DNA of 12,790 nucleotides from JAPEKQ01 sp964487295 (lineage in GTDB: Bacteria; Joyebacterota; Joyebacteria; Joyebacterales; Joyebacteraceae), in assembly GCA_964487295.1 (NCBI GenBank), contig CAZAQL010000075.1:1-12790 (forward strand), given 5' to 3'. Under the pieces are notes generated by a model, which saw only the letters and a list, made by a program, of their open reading frames with translations, was not told the origin of the DNA and did no database searches. Shown piece by piece: positions 8,506-12,790 of this stretch. The position numbers were made by a program, and so were the translations under genes. Each line of letters opens with the position of its first letter. Position 1 is the stretch's first letter.

Positions 8506-8826
8506 CGGGTCTCCTTTCGTCGTGGTGTGGCCGCGCGCGGAGTGGGGGCGAGGTCGGACTCGCGCCGGCTCCACGCATGCGGGACGGGCACCTCCGCTCG
8601 GAGGGCTCGCCGGCATGGGCGTCCCCGATGGGACGCTGGGCGACCGTGGGAAGTGCTCGCGGGTGCATGGCGACGGGCGTTGCCGCCGGATGCAGCCGCG
8701 GGCGCGCCTCAGCGGAGGCTCTGCTGCCGTAGGATGGGACTGCGGACGCGCCTCAGTAGACGCGAACACCTTGGCTTACCGCCATAGTAGCGCATGGCGC
8801 GGGGAAATGCCAGAAGGTTACCGCCG
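8506..8826. other. Non-coding gap upstream of the aminotransferase gene
   Basis: These 321 GC-rich bases separate the two minus-strand genes and must hold the aminotransferase leader. No convincing ORF is present. On the minus strand a weak -10-like TACTAT (plus-strand 8784-8789) is present without a good -35 box. A 10-base direct repeat CGCGCCTCAG occurs at 8703-8712 and 8747-8756. Short hairpins such as CCTCCG/CGGAGG (8591-8604) are expected at this GC content. I recognise no riboswitch. Confidence 0.4.
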
Positions 8827-9405
8827 CTACTTCGCAGCGGCCGCGATCTTCTTCTCGAGCTCCTCGATGTGCTGGTCGATGATCTCCGGGCCGGCGACGT
8901 CGCCGTGACCCGGCACGACCTTCTCGATCTCGAGCTTCTGGAGCTTCTCGAGGCCGGCGACCCACTGCTGCCAGTCCTTCACGTCCCCAAAGATCGTGAC
9001 CGGCCCCGCCTTCGTGTTGATGGCGTCTCCGCCGAACAGCACCTTCGAGCGCTGATGATAGACCACCAGCTCGCAGCGCGTGTGGCCGGGGAGGTGCATG
9101 ATGGCGATCTCATCACCGTTGATGGCGAGCGAGAGCTCCTCGGCGACGTGGCGGTGGGGCGCCACGGGATGGACGTTGCCGACGGTCGTCCGGAACGTCT
9201 CGGGCGTCATCTTGAGCATCTCCATGAGCATGCCCTGGTAGTCGTGCTGCCCGAGGTGCTTGCGCATCTCCGCCATGCAGCTTGAGAACGACCGGTGCCC
9301 GTAGATGAGCGCGTGACGGTCGTCGAAGTAGCTCGCGGCGAAGCAGTGGTCGAGGTGGTGGTGCGTGAGCACGAGGTACGCCATCTCCCGACGCGGCGCC
9401 GCCAT
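8827..9405 (-). CDS. Metallo-beta-lactamase-fold hydrolase, N-terminally truncated
   Basis: From Met 9405 the product is 192 residues and carries the zinc-binding signature THHHLDH (HxHxDH, residues 15-20), a third His in LPGHT (His108), the bridging Asp in FGGD (Asp127) and the last His in VPGHG (His167). It ends in a Lys/Ala-rich helix. All metal ligands are therefore present, and the protein would be a cytoplasmic or exported zinc hydrolase of unknown substrate. What is missing is the start: most relatives have 60-90 residues before the THxHxDH loop, including two core strands. The frame is open and protein-like above Met 9405 (NSPWPAIWDYAQ, about 9406-9441) until a TGA at 9466-9468, with no ribosome-binding site. 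The gene has probably lost its 5' end to a rearrangement near 9440-9465 and may be a pseudogene. Confidence 0.75.
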   Translation of the reverse strand: MAAPRREMAYLVLTHHHLDHCFAASYFDDRHALIYGHRSFSSCMAEMRKHLGQHDYQGMLMEMLKMTPETFRTTVGNVHPVAPHRHVAEELSLAINGDEIAIMHLPGHTRCELVVYHQRSKVLFGGDAINTKAGPVTIFGDVKDWQQWVAGLEKLQKLEIEKVVPGHGDVAGPEIIDQHIEELEKKIAAAAK

Positions 9406-9488
9406 CTGCGCGTAGTCCCAGATCGCCGGCCAGGGGCTGTTCTGGCGTTCCAGATCGCATCCTAATCAGCGTTATGGCGCGGCACAGC

Positions 9489-9517
9489 TGGCCAAAATGG
9501 CCTGGGCGTGGTATACT
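9489..9517 (+). promoter_or_regulatory. Candidate promoter of the second FG-GAP gene
   Basis: The -10 box TATACT (9512-9517) is the same hexamer as in the promoter at 161. It sits 17 bases after TGGCCA (9489-9494), a four-of-six match to the -35 consensus. The -35 region is part of an inverted repeat, GGCCA-AAA-TGGCC (9490-9502), which might be an operator. The start would be near 9524, giving a leader of about 70 bases before ATG 9596. Confidence 0.4.
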
Positions 9518-9595
9518 GCGTCTGTGTTTCTGCGGTCTCACTAGCCGCTTCGAGACCGCTGTTCGGCGCGTCCTCTTGACGGAGGAGGAGTGACC

Positions 9596-10524
9596 ATGAA
9601 TCGATTGACCGGAGTGCCGCTGTTGGGGCTGGTGCTGCTGCTCGCGACGGCCAGTCCGGTCCGTTGCACAATCTACTGGACGCCGGCGCATGAGCTCGCG
9701 CCGGTAGGCTGGGGTGGTCCGATGACCGCAGCCGACTTCGACGCGGATGGCGACATTGACATCTCTGTGCTGGGTCTTTCACCAGCGCACCAGTACTGGA
9801 ACATAGGGTCAGCATCGTCCCCAGAGTGGCTGCTCGGTACGACTGAGTTCGAAGACGTGCCGTGGTGTGTGGAGCGCGACGGAGACCTTGGCGACCTAGA
9901 TGCCGATGGCGATCTCGACCTTGCAGTCGTCTGCTGGTACGACGACTTCGTCCGATACTACAGGAACACGGGCGCGCCAGGAGCCGCTGTGTGGGAGGAG
10001 GACGACTCTGTCCTTGAAGGAGTACCGTTCTGGGGATCTCGAGGACACCCACGGTTCGCCGACATGGATGCCGATGGCGACTTGGATCTGCTCATAGGAT
10101 CGTCCGGTGGGACAGTGAGCTTCGCGCGCAACGTAGGAACCATCGCGGAGCCGGCCTTCGTTGATGAGGGGTGGATCAGTCGGGGGTCGGATTCACAGCC
10201 AGTGGACCAACCTTCGGCGCCGGCGATGTCGACTCAGACGGGGACTTGGACTTGGTTCGTGTGTCGTGGAGTACGTCTCCCGAGTGCTTCGAGAACATCG
10301 GCACTGCCCAGGAGTTTGCCTTCGTGGAGAATCCAGATCTGCTTGCGGGTGTCAGCTGTCCCGGCGGTGCCTATGGAATGGAGCTGTTCGACATCGATGG
10401 CGATGGCGATCCGGACCTTCTTCTTTACGAGGGGCTCGAGGTGTATCGGCTGTTCCTGAACGGTGGTGCGACGGCGGTACGGACGACGAGCTGGGGGCTC
10501 ATCAAGAGCCTGTACCGCGACTAG
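9596..10524 (+). pseudogene. Secreted FG-GAP/VCBS repeat protein with SWG tail, frameshifted
   Basis: This is a paralogue of the protein at 5958. ATG 9596 follows GGAGGAGG (9581-9588) by seven bases; the signal peptide runs MNRLTGVPLLGLVLLLATA with cleavage near residues 20-24. The first frame gives DFDADGDID (48-56), DLDADGDLD (100-108) and DMDADGDLD (156-164), stays sensible to about PAFVDE, then turns to nonsense and stops at 10457-10459. The frame one base back, open from 10171, continues with DVDSDGDLD and DIDGDGDPD and ends SWGLIKSLYRD. Joined, the product would be about 309 residues with five repeats, against 313 and five in the paralogue. One base is thus missing between 10169 and 10187, most likely from the G run at 10167-10171 or 10182-10186. 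It may be a true inactivating mutation or a sequencing error; programmed slippage is less likely. Confidence 0.8.
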
Positions 10525-10664
10525 GTGAGCTGCCGGGAAGGACTCGGCAAGGTGCCGTCGCTCGCCGCATGAGTGTCATCGGAACCACTTCGGGCAGCAA
10601 GTGCGCGTATCATTGGCGCTCCACGCGGCGTGGTATTGCGCCAGCGCATGAGAGGAGGTGCTGC

Positions 10665-11114
10665 TTGTTCCGAGTCTCTCTCACTACCCCCACGTCCAAT
10701 CCCGCCTCGTTCCTTCTTGCGCACGTCCTCGCGCTCTCGTTCCTCACAGCAGCCTCGCCCTTGGCGTCCGGGGCGACTCTCAGCGAAGGTTGGGTGTCGT
10801 TCGACGGAATCACACAGGAACCGTTGCCCCCGCGCGTTGAGCTGGTCTCGCAGAGCGTGACAGAGGTCGTGCTGAGGGTCGCGACACCGGGTGCGACATG
10901 TGAGGAAGTGGAGGCAGCCGGCTCGGATTATGTTCGGTTGAACCTTCCTGATTACTTCCACACACTCTGGGAGGGATCGGCGGAGCTACCGGCCATCCGC
11001 CTTCTGCTTGCAGTCCCTGCCGGATGTGAAGCCAACATCAGCGTGGCTTCTTCGGACACGATTCTGTTCAGCGACTGCGTCGTCTATCCCGTCGAGATGG
11101 TGCTGATGCGATAG
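10665..11114 (+). CDS. Stand-alone C25-type propeptide protein (truncated protease gene or secreted inhibitor-like)
   Basis: A 149-residue exported protein with a TTG start at 10665, chosen because AGGAGG (10653-10658) lies six bases upstream and a signal peptide follows (hydrophobic 16-31, cleavage near ASG, 35-37). The frame is open further upstream but overlaps the previous gene and is not protein-like there. The mature part matches the propeptide of the protease at 251: EGWVSFDG (41-48), PPRVELV, TEVVLRVATPG (66-76), YVRLNLP (89-95), ELPAIRLLLAVP (107-118) and a closing VYPVEM. It then stops, with no catalytic domain in any frame downstream. The gene may be a remnant of a deleted protease, or a free propeptide; gingipain propeptides are known to inhibit the mature enzyme, but that role is only a hypothesis here. 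Confidence 0.65.
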   Translation: MFRVSLTTPTSNPASFLLAHVLALSFLTAASPLASGATLSEGWVSFDGITQEPLPPRVELVSQSVTEVVLRVATPGATCEEVEAAGSDYVRLNLPDYFHTLWEGSAELPAIRLLLAVPAGCEANISVASSDTILFSDCVVYPVEMVLMR

Positions 11115-11259
11115 ACAGCGAACGCACCGCGACATGACTGCTGGCCGGTCTCCTGAACGAAGTCATCGGAGAGCCTCCTGGAGCAATGACCACCGCAGGG
11201 GCCGGCCGGCAGATCAGTTTCGCTCTTCTTCGCTTCCCCAGACATCGGAGTTGACTCCA

Positions 11260-12021
11260 TTGCGGACCGTGACAGCGGTTGTGGCCCTTCTTGTCCTCTT
11301 GGCGCTCGTCGCTCGCGACGGGCCTGTCTGCCATGCAGACGGCCGGGCGCTTGTCTGGGAGGCCTGGGAGGAGAACGCGCCGGCGGGAAGCGCGTCGGAA
11401 GGGGCGCACGTCTGGGTGTCACGCGGTCTCTACCAGCGCTGGCGCGAACTCGGGATGGGGGAGTGGCAGGCGGCCTCGAGCGCGATGGGCACGATGCTTC
11501 TGTGGGAGGTGTTCGAGGTGCGCGGCATGGATGCTGAGGGCGTGTCCGTCCAGGACATCGTCGCCAACAGCGTCGGGATCGCCGCGGGGCTCACGGACGT
11601 CGGTGTCGGGTTCTCGTACGCGGCGCACATCGATCCGCCCGAGCGGCAGGACAAGCTCTGGCTCAATATCCCTGGCGTCCCGCGCAACAGGATGACCTAT
11701 GCGATCGAACTCGAGCACGGCGGTTGGGCGCTCGGGTACAAGTATCTGGCCGAGGAGGGCGACATCGTCATCGGAACGACGACGATGCCCGTCCACGGCG
11801 GCGAGCACGGTGGCTTCACGGCTGTGCCGTACGTGGGCTATCAGTGGAAGACCGGGTGGCATGCGGCCGCCGGGTACGACCCGGCCGTCGAGGGTATCAT
11901 GTCAGGTGGCGGCTACCGGGTCAGCACCGGCGGCATCGGCGTCGACCTGACCGGCCTGCTGCACGACAACCACCTGACATTCGGCGTCGGGCTCTCGATC
12001 GAGTTCGACTCGTTGTTCTAG
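11260..12021 (+). CDS. DUF2279-like exported protein with beta-rich C-terminus
   Basis: A 253-residue product if translation begins at TTG 11260, which has GGAG (11247-11250) nine bases upstream and leads directly into a signal peptide (hydrophobic 4-18, cleavage near CHA, 24-26). An ATG at 11134 in the same frame has no ribosome-binding site and adds an Arg-rich, unlikely leader. Residues 50-110 resemble DUF2279 (YfiM-like): HVWVSRGLY, then LLWEVFEVRG (80-89) and VSVQDIVANSVG (95-106), matching the family's E-x(2)-(D/E)...S-x(2)-D-x(2)-AN-x(2)-G pattern. Residues 115-253 alternate polar and hydrophobic positions with many Gly and Tyr, and the last residue is Phe, as in outer-membrane beta strands. 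The function of DUF2279 is not established. It follows the propeptide gene by 145 bases. Confidence 0.6.
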   Translation: MRTVTAVVALLVLLALVARDGPVCHADGRALVWEAWEENAPAGSASEGAHVWVSRGLYQRWRELGMGEWQAASSAMGTMLLWEVFEVRGMDAEGVSVQDIVANSVGIAAGLTDVGVGFSYAAHIDPPERQDKLWLNIPGVPRNRMTYAIELEHGGWALGYKYLAEEGDIVIGTTTMPVHGGEHGGFTAVPYVGYQWKTGWHAAAGYDPAVEGIMSGGGYRVSTGGIGVDLTGLLHDNHLTFGVGLSIEFDSLF

Positions 12022-12124
12022 AGTGTAGAGGACCGCTCGCGGCGCAGGGCACAGCGGGGTGGAGGCAAGCGAACCGCAGCACGCAGTGGGCGGACACAGA
12101 GAGAAGCGAGCGAACCGCAGTTTG

Positions 12125-12197
12125 CAGGGGGTCCCACGAGGACCTGGCCTGAAGCACGCCGCCGGCGGGGACGAGCCATGCCGGCGGCGTCGCTTGT
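12125..12197. repeat. GC-rich hairpin repeat, copy 2
   Basis: This is the second copy of the element at 13-86. The perfect 10-bp stem is at 12157-12166 and 12180-12189, with the same 13-base loop, and AAGC (12152-12155) again faces GCTT (12192-12195). The A at 12156, where copy 1 has G, can pair with T at 12190, slightly extending the stem. It begins about 100 bases after the stop of the DUF2279-like gene, a possible terminator position, though no T run follows. Confidence 0.75.
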
Positions 12198-12320
12198 CTG
12201 ACTCCCAGAGCCATAGCCAACCACCAACGCCCTACTCGGGCGAGCCGGTGCAGTTTCAGCCAGTTGGCCCACATTCTCGCCGGAATGCGGGCGATACGGC
12301 CTGCTATTGCAAGTTCCAGC

Positions 12321-12350
12321 TTGACGTATTGGAGTGGCGGAGGACATATT
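12321..12350 (+). promoter_or_regulatory. Possible promoter of the third propeptide gene
   Basis: TTGACG (12321-12326, five of six -35 bases) is followed after 18 bases by CATATT (12345-12350, four of six). The left part resembles the promoter at 136: both begin CTTGAC and then contain GTGGCG and TTGG, but this copy lacks the long G run. Support is weak because the -10 box is poor. Confidence 0.3.
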
Positions 12351-12371
12351 TGGTGTGGTATACGCGGGTGG

Positions 12372-12385
12372 GCATTCGCGAATGC
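12372..12385. promoter_or_regulatory. 14-bp perfect palindrome, possible operator
   Basis: GCATTCGCGAATGC is a perfect palindrome lying just downstream of the candidate promoter and 40 bases before the ATG at 12426. The position suits a repressor site or a leader hairpin. About one perfect 14-bp palindrome is expected by chance in a window this long, so only the location makes it notable. Confidence 0.25.
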
Positions 12386-12425
12386 GATCGGAACCGCGCC
12401 GGAGTGTTTCTGGAGGGAGGCTGAG

Positions 12426-12790
12426 ATGAGCGCTGGCCAACTCGATCCAGTTGTCAACCAGTCCCATCCCGCGGGACGCTACATCATCTATGTTGCTGTC
12501 GTAGCTGCTGCGCTCACTCTGTCCGTCGCATCTGCAACTGGACAGGAACTCCTAGATGGATGGGTGTCGTTCGACGGCCAGACGGTTGAGTTGACACCGC
12601 CGACCATCGAGGTTCTGTCGTCCGGCGCCACCGAGGTTGTGCTCAACGTGCGTACGCCCGGCGTGCTCTGCGAGACTTCCCTTGATGGGGCGACCGAGTA
12701 CAAGCGGCTTCGTCTACTCGAGCACTATCGCTCCACTCAAGTGATATGGAACGGTCGGTGTCAAGCCGGCATTACGGACACCCCGTGCGC
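12426..12790 (+). CDS. C25-type propeptide protein, partial at right edge
   Basis: The frame is open from ATG 12426 to the window end (121 full codons), with GGAGGGAGG (12412-12420) five bases upstream. A long polar N-terminus (1-18) precedes a signal-type hydrophobic segment (19-36) with cleavage near ASATG. The mature part aligns with the stand-alone propeptide at 10665: DGWVSFDG (44-51), TPPTIEV, TEVVLNVRTPG (69-79), a shared Cys (82), and YKRLRL (92-97). Similarity fades after residue 98, and the canonical LP-x-I...AVP segment is not seen before the edge. It is probably the start of a C25 protease or another free propeptide; the window does not show which. Confidence 0.65.
   Translation, partial: MSAGQLDPVVNQSHPAGRYIIYVAVVAAALTLSVASATGQELLDGWVSFDGQTVELTPPTIEVLSSGATEVVLNVRTPGVLCETSLDGATEYKRLRLLEHYRSTQVIWNGRCQAGITDTPC

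Larger units (their letters stand above)
12022..12425. other. Non-coding region upstream of the third propeptide gene
   Basis: These 404 bases hold no credible gene. They contain an imperfect direct repeat beginning AGCGAACCGCAG (12068-12079 and 12109-12120, about 19 of 23 bases alike when extended), the second copy of the hairpin repeat (12125-12197), a candidate promoter (12321-12350), a 14-bp palindrome (12372-12385) and a strong ribosome-binding site (12412-12420). Confidence 0.6.

Noticed and set aside
8801..8826. Possible sigma54-type TGGC...GC site upstream of the aminotransferase on the minus strand
   Set aside because: The TGGCAT element is not followed by a TTGC box at the required spacing.
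10161..10664. Upstream extension of the propeptide frame to 10161
   Set aside because: This part overlaps the real end of the FG-GAP gene in another frame, and its translation is not protein-like until the TTG with a ribosome-binding site at 10665.
12700..12790. Possible frameshift near the right edge, because similarity to the other propeptide fades after residue 98
   Set aside because: Neither alternative frame restores the expected LP...AVP segment, and one has an early stop; divergence or the window edge explains it better.
1..12790. CRISPR array, tRNA, rRNA or transposase
   Set aside because: No regularly spaced repeats, no tRNA-like or rRNA sequence and no transposase-like protein were seen on either strand.

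Overview
The window is GC-rich bacterial DNA dominated by secreted, surface-type proteins. Gene 1 ends in a FlgD-like/type IX-type tail (SPNPFNPTT...ASGVYFCRL), and its propeller ends in WPMYRHDAQRTG. FG-GAP/VCBS repeats and QNNWWG beta-helix endings are also present. This combination is typical of uncultured FCB-superphylum lineages such as Eisenbacteria, Krumholzibacteria, Latescibacteria or Fermentibacteria. That placement is an inference from protein style. No rRNA, tRNA or marker gene is present to confirm it.

Layout. Bases 1-250 hold a GC-rich hairpin repeat and a strong sigma70-like promoter whose spacer contains a run of nine G. Bases 251-6899 (+) look like one transcription unit of three exported proteins: a 1685-residue gingipain-family (C25) protease with propeller, beta-helix and sorting tail; a 185-residue DNRLRE/CBM96-like protein; and a 313-residue FG-GAP protein ending in SWGRVKALYR. 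Bases 7006-9465 (-) hold two metabolic genes of a different kind: a class-III PLP aminotransferase, and a metallo-beta-lactamase-fold hydrolase that lacks its N-terminal part. Bases 9489-12021 (+) return to secreted proteins: a second FG-GAP protein, a paralogue of the first, interrupted by a one-base frameshift and ending in SWGLIKSLYR; a stand-alone C25-type propeptide with a TTG start; and a DUF2279-like protein with a beta-rich C-terminal half. Bases 12022-12425 are non-coding and carry a second copy of the hairpin repeat and a 14-bp palindrome. The start of a third C25-propeptide-like protein runs off the right edge.

How the genes fit together. The exported proteins share two kinds of C-terminal tail: a FlgD-like Ig domain in the protease, and a short SWGxxKxLYR tail in the two FG-GAP proteins. 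They also share a propeptide family: one copy sits on a protease, one is alone, and one is cut by the window edge. The simplest reading is a locus of duplicated and decaying cell-surface or secreted proteins that has been broken up by rearrangement. The most unusual signals are the poly-G promoter spacer, the shared SWG C-terminus, the catalytic-domain-less propeptide and the duplicated hairpin.
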